Assembly: GCA_900549995.1 (NCBI GenBank)
Contig: URQQ01000023.1
Span: 1 to 63,740 of the forward strand
Length of the DNA stretch: 63,740 bases
Source: an uncultured Lachnospiraceae bacterium
Lineage (GTDB): Bacteria > Bacillota > Clostridia > Lachnospirales > Lachnospiraceae
Reading direction: 5' to 3'
Shown here: positions 42,258-50,898 of the stretch, piece after piece
Position numbering within the stretch: position 1 is the stretch's first letter
Layout: each line of letters opens with the position of its first letter
The notes under the pieces: generated by a model
Told to the model about the DNA's origin: nothing
The model's database searches: none
Seen by the model: only the letters and a program-made list of their open reading frames with translations
Translations under genes and position numbers: made by a program

Positions 42258-43316
42258 TTAATGAGATTCTTTCATCTGATATACCCGTGAATATTCTTTT
42301 GTCTCTTGGTTTTTGACCGTCAGGCTCCGGTTCTGAGATAGAAACCGGGTAATCGCATAGCAGTCCACCCAGATTTCGTTGTTCCCCTCTTTCTGAGATT
42401 CATCAAAGATAAGCTGAAGCCCCCAGTGCAGATGCACTTCATCGATATTATTGACATTCTCTTTCGCACTGTAGCCGGTATGCCCCATATAGCCAATCAC
42501 ATCTCCTGCCGTCACCTCGCTGCCTTCCTCTAAAGACTTGTGAAACGGGAAATTCTGCCTCAGATGCGCATAATAATAATATCGTTTTTTATCATAACTG
42601 CGGATACCAAGCCTCCAGCCTCCATACTGGTTCCAGCCAATCGCCTCCACATACCCTGACTCCACAGCAATGATCGGTGTCCCGACCTGTCCCATCATGT
42701 CATGCCCGAGATGCGGCCTGCTGTAGCCATAAGATCTGGACGTACCAAAATCGTCATAATCACTGTATTCATATCCTTTGGCGACGGGAGAAAATGCTTT
42801 CAATCCATACATCTTCTTCCATTCTTTCTCGGTCTCACTCCCGCCTTTCGGGACTTCTATCTCATATTCTCCGACCATCCCTCCAAGCACTGCCGTATAT
42901 GCTTCCAGATAATAAGAATAATATTTTTTCCCTTCGGTCAGCTTTGAAAGCTTCGTTCCTGATTTCAGTTCTTCTGTCAGTTGATCCATATCTTTTGCCC
43001 GATACTGTGAGAAATCCCCTCCGTACTTCGTTCCAAGATAAGCGAGAAGTTCGATCCAGTTCAGATGTACTTCTTCTTTATAGGAATCCCGATCCGCCTC
43101 GTATGCTTTCTGAAGCGCCTCATAGGGCACATCGAATTCTACCCATTTAATGAATTTTTTCTCCGTTCCTCCTTCTTTGCTGACTTCATACATCATTGTT
43201 TCCCGGGAAGTCTGTAATTTTTTCTGCTCTTCTATTCTGCCGCTTATGTATATGGCTCCAATGATAAGACATACGAGCATTTCAAGGTACACACCATAAT
43301 GAAGCAATTTCTTCAT
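42258..43316 (-). CDS. M23 family metallopeptidase (membrane-anchored)
   Basis: A 352-residue protein. An N-terminal membrane helix (LLHYGVYLEMLVCLIIGAIY) is followed by a helical region and a C-terminal LytM-type peptidase domain. The domain has HLGHDMMGQVGTPIIAVESG (His and Asp ligands), YYAHLRQ and VHLHWGLQ. Such enzymes cut peptidoglycan crosslinks and often act in sporulation or division; the role here is not fixed. ATG 43316 follows GAGGAGAAAA. Confidence 0.9.
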   Translation of the reverse strand: MKKLLHYGVYLEMLVCLIIGAIYISGRIEEQKKLQTSRETMMYEVSKEGGTEKKFIKWVEFDVPYEALQKAYEADRDSYKEEVHLNWIELLAYLGTKYGGDFSQYRAKDMDQLTEELKSGTKLSKLTEGKKYYSYYLEAYTAVLGGMVGEYEIEVPKGGSETEKEWKKMYGLKAFSPVAKGYEYSDYDDFGTSRSYGYSRPHLGHDMMGQVGTPIIAVESGYVEAIGWNQYGGWRLGIRSYDKKRYYYYAHLRQNFPFHKSLEEGSEVTAGDVIGYMGHTGYSAKENVNNIDEVHLHWGLQLIFDESQKEGNNEIWVDCYAITRFLSQNRSLTVKNQETKEYSRVYQMKESH

Positions 43317-43481
43317 TTTTCTCCTCACAGACGAGAAATCATTTATGAATATTTTATGCTTTCGGATCAAAAATATGCCCTCAAAGACATTGACCTGCAT
43401 TTTCCATGTGACGCCAGCCTGCAACATCGTTTAATATCCCATCCACAGTCTGCGGACAGCCACCTGTATGAAAATTCCATC

Positions 43482-43511
43482 TTGACAATACAAGGCCCGC
43501 AGGATTATAAT
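43482..43511 (+). promoter_or_regulatory. Promoter of the trpB transcript
   Basis: A perfect TTGACA (43482-43487), an 18-base spacer and a perfect TATAAT (43506-43511), just upstream of the T-box. Confidence 0.88.
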
Positions 43512-43517
43512 GAATGA

Positions 43518-43790
43518 AATCAAGAACCGATGATCAAGAGTAGTAACCTTAATCCAGTATTTCCAGAGAGCTTCGGATGGTGGAACCGCGGCAGTATCAA
43601 TTAAGGCGAATGGACTTGTGAGGGCAATCTGAAATCAGCAGCTTTGCTGACGTAGGTGCGACGGATTCCATCCGTTATCGTGGAACATGTATGATAGTAC
43701 ATGGCTGAGCGCATTCTTTACAAGAATGAATTTAGGTGGCAACGCAGGAATTTACTCCTGTCCTATATAAATTATAGGGCAGGATTTTTT
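43518..43790 (+). promoter_or_regulatory. T-box leader (Trp, UGG specifier) of trpB
   Basis: Stem I has AGAGAGC and GGATGGTGGAAC. The specifier region GCGAATGGAC has TGG at 43611-43613, a tryptophan codon. The T-box sequence AGGTGGCAACGCAGG is at 43734-43748. The terminator pairs TCCTGTCCTATA (43756-43767) with TATAGGGCAGGA and ends in TTTTTT (43785-43790). Uncharged tRNA-Trp would allow read-through to trpB. Confidence 0.92.
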
Positions 43791-43959
43791 ATTACATAGG
43801 AAAGTTCTTCGAACTTGCCTATGTAATAAAAAGCCCTCCGGGCAGGATGCACACAATGTGCCAAGGAAAGCTGCTTCGCAGCTGCACATTGGTGCACAAA
43901 GTGTACAAGTCCCTCATGAGTGAGGGATTCAGGGAGTTAAAGTGGACTTGTCCACTTTG
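43791..43959 (+). repeat. Palindrome-rich repeat block in the trpB leader
   Basis: Three large hairpins follow the T-box terminator directly. The first is ATTACATAGG with inner AAGTTC-TTC-GAACTT and closing CCTATGTAAT (43791-43827). The second has outer CAATGTGC/GCACATTG (43854-43861 and 43884-43891) and inner AGCTGC-TTC-GCAGCT. The third pairs CAAAGTGTACAAGT (43897-43910) with ACTTGTCCACTTTG (43946-43959) around CCCTCA-TGAG-TGAGGG. There is no coding sign. It looks like an inserted non-coding repeat. Confidence 0.7.
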
Positions 43960-44009
43960 TTCTTTCCCAAAAAACTGCATCCAAAACAATTGAAAGGAAG
44001 GTATTAGTG

Positions 44010-45386
44010 ATGAATGAAACAAAAAAAATCCCTTACAAAATTTATCTGGAAGAAAGTGAGATGCCAAAGCAATGGTATAATGTCCGTGCAGATATGAAAA
44101 ATAAACCGGCCCCTCTGTTAAATCCAGGAACCCATGAACCTATGACGGCCGAAGAACTGGGTCATGTCTTCTGCGATGAACTGGTAAAGCAGGAACTGGA
44201 TGATACGACGGCTTATTTTGACATTCCCCAGGAAATCCAGGACTTCTATAAGATGTACCGCCCGTCTCCGCTGGTGAGAGCATACTGTCTGGAAAAAGAG
44301 CTGGATACACCTGCAAAGATTTATTACAAATTCGAAGGAAACAATACCTCCGGAAGCCATAAATTAAACTCCGCAATCGCGCAGGCTTATTATGCCAAAG
44401 CCCAGGGGCTTAAGGGCGTCACAACGGAAACCGGCGCAGGACAGTGGGGCACTGCACTTTCCATGGCCTGTGCATACCTTGGACTGGACTGCCAGGTATA
44501 CATGGTAAAATGTTCTTACGAGCAGAAACCATTCCGCCGCGAAGTCATGAGAACATATGGTGCCAATGTCACTCCTTCTCCATCAGATACCACCAGTGTA
44601 GGGCGTGATATCCTTGCCCGCTTCCCGGGAACTTCCGGCAGTCTCGGATGTGCAATATCCGAAGCAGTCGAAGCTGCCACAACACAGGACGGCTACCGTT
44701 ATGTCCTTGGTTCTGTCCTGGCTCAGGTAATGCTTCACCAGTCAGTGATCGGCCTGGAAGCCAAAGCTGCCCTGGACAAATATGGAATCACGCCGGATGT
44801 CATCATTGGATGTGCCGGGGGAGGTTCGAATCTGGGCGGACTGATTGCGCCGTTTATGGGTGAACAGCTCAGAGGGGAAAAGAACTACCAGTTCATCGCT
44901 GTAGAACCTGCCAGCTGCCCAAGTCTTACCCGCGGAAAATATGCTTATGACTTCTGTGATACCGGTATGGTATGCCCGCTCGCCAAAATGTACACTCTTG
45001 GAAGCGGCTTCATTCCATCTGCAAACCACGCAGGCGGCCTCCGTTACCATGGCATGAGTTCTGTACTCTCACAGCTCTATGATGATAAACTCATGGAGGC
45101 GGTATCTGTAGAACAGACTGCCGTGTTTAAAGCAGCTACACAGTTTGCCCGGATCGAAGGCATACTGCCGGCACCGGAAAGCAGTCATGCAATCAAAGTG
45201 GCAATTGACGAAGCTCTCAAATGTAAAGAAACCGGGGAAGAAAAGACGATTTTATTCGGCCTGACCGGAACCGGATACTTCGATATGGTTGCTTACGGAA
45301 AATACAACGACGGTGAAATGACAGATTACATTCCAACGGATGATGATCTTGCAAAAGGATTTGCAGGTCTGCCGGTCATGGAATAA
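44010..45386 (+). CDS. trpB: TrpB2-type tryptophan synthase beta chain
   Basis: A 458-residue PLP enzyme of the long TrpB2 group. It has RPSPLVRAYCLEKELDTPAK, the PLP lysine in NTSGSHKLNSAIAQAY, TTETGAGQWGTALSMACAYL, CAGGGSNLGGLIAPF and FGLTGTGYFD. TrpB joins indole and serine to make tryptophan. TrpB2 forms often stand apart from trpA, as here, and may scavenge free indole. ATG 44010 follows AAGGAAGG; the preceding GTG is less likely. It is expressed from its own promoter through a Trp T-box. Confidence 0.93.
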   Translation: MNETKKIPYKIYLEESEMPKQWYNVRADMKNKPAPLLNPGTHEPMTAEELGHVFCDELVKQELDDTTAYFDIPQEIQDFYKMYRPSPLVRAYCLEKELDTPAKIYYKFEGNNTSGSHKLNSAIAQAYYAKAQGLKGVTTETGAGQWGTALSMACAYLGLDCQVYMVKCSYEQKPFRREVMRTYGANVTPSPSDTTSVGRDILARFPGTSGSLGCAISEAVEAATTQDGYRYVLGSVLAQVMLHQSVIGLEAKAALDKYGITPDVIIGCAGGGSNLGGLIAPFMGEQLRGEKNYQFIAVEPASCPSLTRGKYAYDFCDTGMVCPLAKMYTLGSGFIPSANHAGGLRYHGMSSVLSQLYDDKLMEAVSVEQTAVFKAATQFARIEGILPAPESSHAIKVAIDEALKCKETGEEKTILFGLTGTGYFDMVAYGKYNDGEMTDYIPTDDDLAKGFAGLPVME

Positions 45387-45412
45387 TCACGAAGCTCCGG
45401 CTTCTGTCTCAT

Positions 45413-45445
45413 AAAAAAGACCCTGGGGGTTCCAGGGTCTTTTTT
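45413..45445. terminator. Bidirectional terminator between trpB and ald
   Basis: AAAAAAGACCCTGG (45413-45426) pairs with CCAGGGTCTTTTTT (45432-45445). The A-run and T-run on either side suit both converging genes. Confidence 0.92.
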
Positions 45446-45457
45446 GTGATTCTGATC

Positions 45458-46570
45458 TTAAAATAAATCTTCCGGCTTTTGGAACTCTATTCCAAACCCG
45501 TCTGCGACGTTCTTGTAAGTGCAGACACCGTCATAAGTATTTACAGCTGAATAAATTACAGGATGATTGCGGCATGCCTGTTCCAGCCCTTCTGCCGCAA
45601 TCTGAAGGCCGTATTTCAGCGTGGCATTGGTTAGTGCGATGGTGGACGTCCTCGGAACAGCCCCCGGCATATTTCCCACACAATAATGAACAATTCCGTC
45701 TACTACGAAAATCGGATCATCATGGTACGTCACTTTTGTCGTCTCACAGCATCCGCCCTGATCCACTGCCACATCCACAATGACACTTCCCGGTTTCATA
45801 TTCTTGAGATACGCTTTTTTCATAATCTTCGGAGCCGCTTTTCCGGGGATCAGCACCGATCCGATGACAAGATCCGCTTTTGAAACCGCATCTTCAATCG
45901 CCGCATCTGTACTGTAAAGCGTCTGAACTCTTGATCCAAACAAATCATCCAGATAAGCCAGTCTGTCGAGGCTGATATCCGTAATTGTCACGTTTGCGCC
46001 CATTCCGACTGCTATTTTGCACGCATTTGTTCCGACATTTCCTCCTCCGAGAATTACGACATTCGCTTTCGGTGTTCCAGGCACACCGGAAAGAAGGACT
46101 CCTGAACCGCCGAATGTCTTCTCAAGATATTTCGCGCCTTCCTGTACACTGAGACGCCCTGCAATCTGGCTCATCGGGGCAAGAAGCGGAAGTGTTCCTT
46201 TCTGATCCATCAAAGTTTCATATGCCACACCTTTAACACCTGATTTCAGCATCGCATCTGTCAGGGCTTTGTCAGCGGCAAGATGGAGATACGTATAGAT
46301 AATCAGATCTTTCCGAAAATACTGGTACTCAGCTTCCAGTGGTTCTTTCACTTTCACGATCATATCGCTTTTCGCCCACACATCAGCTGCATGATCAATA
46401 ATCTCAGCTCCGGCTGCCCTGTATTCCTCTGTCCGGAATCCGGAACCGATTCCCGCTTCATTTTCAATATAAACGGTATGCCCTGCATTGACATAGCTTT
46501 TTACATTATCCGGTGTCAGTCCGATACGGAACTCGTTGTTCTTGATTTCTTTTACACATCCGATTTTCAT
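45458..46570 (-). CDS. ald: Alanine dehydrogenase
   Basis: A 370-residue enzyme interconverting L-alanine and pyruvate with NADH. It has MKIGCVKEIKNNEFRIGLTP, IVKVKEPLEAEYQYFRKDLI, LMDQKGTLPLLAPMSQIAGR (catalytic Lys region is in VKVKEP), the NAD loop VVILGGGNVGTNACKIAVGM and VDGIVHYCVGNMPGAVPRTS. The length is standard. It is divergent from an RpiR-family regulator gene, and its promoter region holds a perfect GGATAA/TTATCC dyad. Confidence 0.96.
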   Translation of the reverse strand: MKIGCVKEIKNNEFRIGLTPDNVKSYVNAGHTVYIENEAGIGSGFRTEEYRAAGAEIIDHAADVWAKSDMIVKVKEPLEAEYQYFRKDLIIYTYLHLAADKALTDAMLKSGVKGVAYETLMDQKGTLPLLAPMSQIAGRLSVQEGAKYLEKTFGGSGVLLSGVPGTPKANVVILGGGNVGTNACKIAVGMGANVTITDISLDRLAYLDDLFGSRVQTLYSTDAAIEDAVSKADLVIGSVLIPGKAAPKIMKKAYLKNMKPGSVIVDVAVDQGGCCETTKVTYHDDPIFVVDGIVHYCVGNMPGAVPRTSTIALTNATLKYGLQIAAEGLEQACRNHPVIYSAVNTYDGVCTYKNVADGFGIEFQKPEDLF

Positions 46571-46619
46571 TTTGAAGCCCTCCTGTTTTGGTGGATTTTA
46601 TTTTTTTTAAATACTTTTT

Positions 46620-46633
46620 GGATAATTTTATCC
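46620..46633. promoter_or_regulatory. Dyad in the ald upstream region
   Basis: GGATAATTTTATCC has perfect six-base arms. On the minus strand it lies about 15 bases after TTGAAA (a -35-like box near 46652-46647), covering the expected -10 of ald. It is a candidate operator. The rest of 46571-46810 is AT-rich with no gene. Confidence 0.4.
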
Positions 46634-46810
46634 TTTACTGGTTGTTTTCAATATAACACAGCAAAGATTAGAATACAATTACCAAATTATTAAGTTTTTC
46701 TTTCTTTTTTTTGTTAAACATGCCTATGAATCTACAGCTTTGGTTGCAATCTTCAGATTTTTATGTTTAAATGAACTCAGTAATCATTGACAGAATTGGA
46801 GAAGAAATAG

Positions 46811-47671
46811 ATGAGTGAATTAAAAAAGGCCCTGGGGCGCGCACAAAAACTGACAAAAACAGAAAATAAAATATTAGACTTTGTCATAGACCATCTTGAG
46901 GAAGCCTGCTTCATGACATCTACCGATATCGCTGTCAAACTATCCGTCAGTGAATCCTCTGTGATCAGATTTACACGCTCCCTGGGATATTCCGGATTTA
47001 TTGATTTTCAGCGCAGTATCCGCAAAGACTTTACTGAAAATGCGTACAGTATTTCAAACACGGTGCATGTACCGTACGAACGGCTCAAAATGAGTATCGA
47101 GCACGGCGCCGAAGATTACATGGAAGAATTTGCTAAAAATACAGAAAAAAATATTGCTTCTGTCTTAAAAAATAACGGGCGGGAATTATATGAAAGCGCC
47201 ACTGAAATTCTGCTGAAAAGCCATCGGAAATACATCGTGGGTACAAGGGCCAATACCGGAGTGAGCAGTTATTTTTACCTGCTCCTGAAACACATGCTCA
47301 AGGACGTTTATATGGCCAACAATGCAGCAGTAAGCCTCATAGACCAGATGATTGACATTTCCGAAAATGACTGTGTTATCATCGTAAGCTTTCCCCGCTA
47401 CTCACAGCTTGACAAACTTGCTGCCGAAATGGCGAAAGATGCCGGCGCCCGGATCATCGTCATCACGGACAGACCCAATGCCCTTCTCACACCCTATGCG
47501 GATGTTGTGTTCACGGCGGGCATAGACAGCAATATGTTTTTTAACTCTTATATTGGAGTAAACTTCCTCATGGAATCAATCTGTGCCTCTTTGAGCAGTA
47601 AAATCGGCACCGGCAACGAAGAAAAACTGAAAAAAGTGGATCAGTACTTAAACCGGATCGGGATCTATTAG
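46811..47671 (+). CDS. MurR/RpiR family transcriptional regulator
   Basis: A 286-residue regulator. The HTH_6 domain (ENKILDFVIDHLEEACFMTS, then KLSVSESSVIRFTRSLGYSG) covers residues 10-80. A SIS domain spans about 120-250 (YIVGTRANTGVSSYFYLLLK, CVIIVSFPRYSQLDKLAAEM). It is divergent from ald, so control of alanine metabolism is plausible, although SIS domains normally bind sugar phosphates. GGAGAAG precedes the ATG. The 3' end overlaps the converging EamA gene by four bases. Confidence 0.88.
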   Translation: MSELKKALGRAQKLTKTENKILDFVIDHLEEACFMTSTDIAVKLSVSESSVIRFTRSLGYSGFIDFQRSIRKDFTENAYSISNTVHVPYERLKMSIEHGAEDYMEEFAKNTEKNIASVLKNNGRELYESATEILLKSHRKYIVGTRANTGVSSYFYLLLKHMLKDVYMANNAAVSLIDQMIDISENDCVIIVSFPRYSQLDKLAAEMAKDAGARIIVITDRPNALLTPYADVVFTAGIDSNMFFNSYIGVNFLMESICASLSSKIGTGNEEKLKKVDQYLNRIGIY

Positions 47672-48588
47672 GTGTGCTCCGGGATTGTCTGCGCTTTTCC
47701 TGATTTCCACTGTACCTCCGAAATCAGCACTGCCGCAAACATCAATACACATCCCGCCATTAACTTCACTGTCAGACGTTCGCCGAGCAAAATGACAGAA
47801 AAAATCAGGCCAAAAACAGATTCAAACGACAGAAGCAGTGAAGTAATCCCCGGCGCAAGATACTTCTGCCCCACATTCTGAAGCAGAAACCCCAGCATCG
47901 TGCATAGTACAGCCAGATACATAAGACTCAGCATGAGATTTCCATTCATTTGTTTCAGATCCAGCCGCCCTTCCAGCAGCGGCGCAGCGCACCAGTTCAA
48001 TACCGCGCAGACAGTAATCTGTACCACCGTCAGCACAATCGGATCATGCTTTACCGTATACCGCTCAATATACACGATGTGCACTGCAAAGCAGACTCCG
48101 CATAGAAATGTCAGCAAATCCCCCGGATTCACGGATAAATCTCCCTCTAAAGTCAGCAGCCCAAGACCTGCCACCGCAAAAACAGCAGCCGTAATATTGT
48201 TCGGTTTCGGCTTCGTATGATTAATTTTCCAATGCAGAAACGGAACCAGTATCACATACAGTGTAGTAATAAATGCATTTTTACTTGCCGTTGTATATTT
48301 CAGCCCATATGTCTGAAATAAATATGCAAGAAAAAGAAAGATGCCAAGAATGCTTCCATACAAAAGATCCTGTTTACTCATTTTCTTTATTTTTTTAATA
48401 AATACCGCTACCAGACAGATGGCTGCCATAGAAAACCGTATCGCCAGCAGATATGCCGGCGGCAGAATATCCAGGGAATTTTTCATAACCGCAAAAGAAC
48501 TCCCCCATATAATCGTAGTGAAAATCAGTCCTGCGGCAGCCAGAAGTTTTACCGCCGTCTTGTGATTTTTTATTTCCTGAATTGTCAA
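47668..48588 (-). CDS. EamA/DMT-family transporter
   Basis: A 306-residue ten-helix transporter with two EamA repeats: FTTIIWGSSFAVMKNSLDIL and YLAPGITSLLLSFESVFGLI. It is close in layout to the paralogue at 26075. The start is a TTG at 48588, seven bases after GAGGGGG; no ATG lies near. The substrate is unknown; export of an amino acid is a common role. Confidence 0.9.
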   Translation of the reverse strand: MTIQEIKNHKTAVKLLAAAGLIFTTIIWGSSFAVMKNSLDILPPAYLLAIRFSMAAICLVAVFIKKIKKMSKQDLLYGSILGIFLFLAYLFQTYGLKYTTASKNAFITTLYVILVPFLHWKINHTKPKPNNITAAVFAVAGLGLLTLEGDLSVNPGDLLTFLCGVCFAVHIVYIERYTVKHDPIVLTVVQITVCAVLNWCAAPLLEGRLDLKQMNGNLMLSLMYLAVLCTMLGFLLQNVGQKYLAPGITSLLLSFESVFGLIFSVILLGERLTVKLMAGCVLMFAAVLISEVQWKSGKAQTIPEHT

Positions 48589-48675
48589 TCTTATACCCCC
48601 TCATTTGTACAGATGCTTCGTATTTTACCACATTTTCTGTGATACTGGCAAGCTGCAGGAACTCTCCCACTTACC

Positions 48676-48707
48676 AAAAGTGCGGCTCTGCATTTTGCAG
48701 AACCGCA
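48676..48707 (-). terminator. Terminator of the nadABC operon
   Basis: TGCGGCTCTGCA (48681-48692) pairs with TGCAGAACCGCA (48696-48707) with one mismatch and a TTT loop. On the minus strand CTTTTGG follows. Confidence 0.75.
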
Positions 48708-48734
48708 TCTTATCGTTCTCTTACATCTCACCAG

Positions 48735-49598
48735 CTATTTGGGGACAGCCGGCGCAAGATTTTTCAATGAGATGTCCATGATGGGTGCGGAATGCGTAAG
48801 CGCACCCGCGGAAACATAATCAACCCCGATCTCGGCAATCTCTTTCAATCTTTCCTTTGTCACATTGCCGGAGCACTCTGTCTCTGCTTTTCCTTTTGCC
48901 ATCGCGACAGCCTTTTTCATTGTCTCATTATCCATGTTATCCAGCATGATAATATCGGCACCGGCATCCAAAGCCTCCTGCATCATCTCCAGATTCTCTA
49001 CTTCTACCTCAATTTTCCTCACAAAAGGTGCATACTCTTTTGCCATCTGTACAGCCTTTGTAACGCTTCCGGCAGCGCCGATATGATTGTCTTTGATCAG
49101 CACTCCGTCTGACAGGTTGTATCTGTGATTACATCCCCCGCCCACTTTCACCGCATATTTCTCAAATGGACGCATATTGGGTGTCGTCTTTCTTGTATCC
49201 AGGAGTTTCGTAGAATATCCCTTGATTTCTTCTGCGAAGCTTTTCGTGAACGTGGCGATGCCGCTCATTCTCTGCAGATAGTTGAGTGCTGTACGTTCTC
49301 CTGAAAGAAGCGCCCTGATATCACCATGGATCACACCGATCAGTTCCCCTTTTTTCACCTGGTCCCCGTCCTTGTACGTCGTTTCAAACCATGATGTTTC
49401 GTCCAGAAGTTCAAATACTCTGGAAAAGACATCCAGTCCGCAGATAATCCCATCTTCTTTGCAGATCAGATCTGCACGTCCGTCTTTGCTTTCCCTCATG
49501 ACTGCGTTTGTCGTTACATCTTCACTCGTAATGTCCTCACGGAGTGCGTTTAATATATAATTGTCCGTATTAATTTTCATGGTCACACCATTTATCAT
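48735..49598 (-). CDS. nadC: Nicotinate-nucleotide pyrophosphorylase NadC
   Basis: A 287-residue quinolinate phosphoribosyltransferase. It has LREDITSEDVTTNAV, ERTALNYLQRMSGIATFT, LLDTRKTTPNMRPFEKYAVK, GGGCNHRYNLSDGVLIKDNH, KIEVEVENLEMMQEALDAGA, IIMLDNM and VDYVSAGALTHSAP. ATG 49598 has the better ribosome site (GGAGAG, four bases). ATG 49580, where homology begins, is an alternative. The start overlaps the end of nadB, so the two are coupled. Confidence 0.94.
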   Translation of the reverse strand: MINGVTMKINTDNYILNALREDITSEDVTTNAVMRESKDGRADLICKEDGIICGLDVFSRVFELLDETSWFETTYKDGDQVKKGELIGVIHGDIRALLSGERTALNYLQRMSGIATFTKSFAEEIKGYSTKLLDTRKTTPNMRPFEKYAVKVGGGCNHRYNLSDGVLIKDNHIGAAGSVTKAVQMAKEYAPFVRKIEVEVENLEMMQEALDAGADIIMLDNMDNETMKKAVAMAKGKAETECSGNVTKERLKEIAEIGVDYVSAGALTHSAPIMDISLKNLAPAVPK

Positions 49599-50892
49599 AA
49601 AACTCTCCATCCCTTCTCTGAATTTCTTCCATGATCAGCCTGCGGTTTTCTTTATCCCGTTCTTCTTTCCCTTGATAATTTCCAAGTGGTACTTCCGGCC
49701 TCTCCACCGGAACCATATCAATCTCTTTTGCAATCCGTTCTGCCGCCCGTTTCGCAAATACCAGGCTTTCCAGCAGGGAATTGCTGGCCAGGCGGTTGGC
49801 TCCGTGCACGCCATTGCAGGCCGTCTCACCGACAGCGTAAAGCTGAGGCATTGATGTTCTGGCCAAGGTATCTGTATGCATCCCGCCCATCAGATAATGC
49901 TGGGCAGGGGTGACCGGAAGAAGATCCTTCGACAGATCATACCCTTCCTCCATACAGCGGCTGTAAATATTCGGGAAGCGGCTCTGAATCTCTTTGCCCG
50001 GCATATGCCTTAAACTGAGATAGACATATTTGCTGTGGAACTTATCCATTTCTTTTTTTATGGCGTCTGTCACGACATCCCGCGGCAGAAGTTCATCCAC
50101 AAACCGTTCCCCGTCTTCATTGAGGAGAACTGCCCCCTCTCCTCTCACCGATTCGGAAATCAGAAAGCTTCTTCCCTCATTCACAGAGTAAAGCGTCGTC
50201 GGATGAATCTGTATATAATTGATATTCTCAAGCTCTATTCGATGTCTGAGCGCGATCGCAAAACTGTCCCCTGAAATATGCCTGAAATTCGTAGAGTGCT
50301 CAAACAGCCCGCCGATTCCTCCCGTCGCAAGAATCGTCTCTTTCGCATAAATCAGCCCTCTTGTTCCGTCTTGTTCCTCGGTCACAATTCCCCTGGCTTT
50401 CCCGCCAGATTCAATGAGATCAATCATCGTCACATATTCCCGGATTTCAATATTTTCTTTTTCCTTCGCACGCCTGATCAGTTTACTCGTAATCTCCCGT
50501 CCGGTCACATCTTTATGATGCAGTATCCTGAAAATGGAATGTCCGCCTTCCCTTGTGTATGCCGGCTCTCCATTTTCATCCAGGTCAAACTCTACACCAT
50601 AGCGAACCAGATCCCGGATGATCTCCTGAGAAGATGTGATCATCACTTCCACCGATTCTTCCCTGTTCTTAAACCTTCCGGCACGCATTGTATCTTCAAA
50701 ATACGCGTCGTAGTCTTCCTCATCCCTTAAGACTGAAATTCCCCCCTGTGCAAGATAAGAATCACTGTTCTCTATCTCATCCTTTGTGATCATCAGAATG
50801 CGAAGATCCTCCGGAAGGCTTAATGCGGCAAAAAGCCCTGCCGCTCCTGTCCCGACAATTACGACATCATATTCTGTATCCATTTCATTCAT
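49570..50892 (-). CDS. nadB: L-aspartate oxidase NadB (short clostridial form)
   Basis: A 440-residue flavoprotein. It has the FAD loop DVVIVGTGAAGLFAALSLPE, SYLAQGGISV, IQIHPTTLYSVNEGRSFLIS, RGEGAVLLN, TPAQHYLMGGMHTDTLARTS and ETACNGVHGANRLASNSLLE. It oxidises aspartate to iminoaspartate for quinolinate synthesis. It lacks the C-terminal helical domain of the 540-residue E. coli protein, as is usual in Clostridia. GAGGGG precedes ATG 50892. Confidence 0.94.
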   Translation of the reverse strand: MNEMDTEYDVVIVGTGAAGLFAALSLPEDLRILMITKDEIENSDSYLAQGGISVLRDEEDYDAYFEDTMRAGRFKNREESVEVMITSSQEIIRDLVRYGVEFDLDENGEPAYTREGGHSIFRILHHKDVTGREITSKLIRRAKEKENIEIREYVTMIDLIESGGKARGIVTEEQDGTRGLIYAKETILATGGIGGLFEHSTNFRHISGDSFAIALRHRIELENINYIQIHPTTLYSVNEGRSFLISESVRGEGAVLLNEDGERFVDELLPRDVVTDAIKKEMDKFHSKYVYLSLRHMPGKEIQSRFPNIYSRCMEEGYDLSKDLLPVTPAQHYLMGGMHTDTLARTSMPQLYAVGETACNGVHGANRLASNSLLESLVFAKRAAERIAKEIDMVPVERPEVPLGNYQGKEERDKENRRLIMEEIQRRDGEFYDKWCDHEN

Positions 50893-50898
50893 CCCCTC

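Noticed and set aside
43819..44067. An 82-codon minus-strand open frame near the trpB start
   Set aside because: It covers the hairpin block and the beginning of trpB; a product of palindromic sequence, not a gene.
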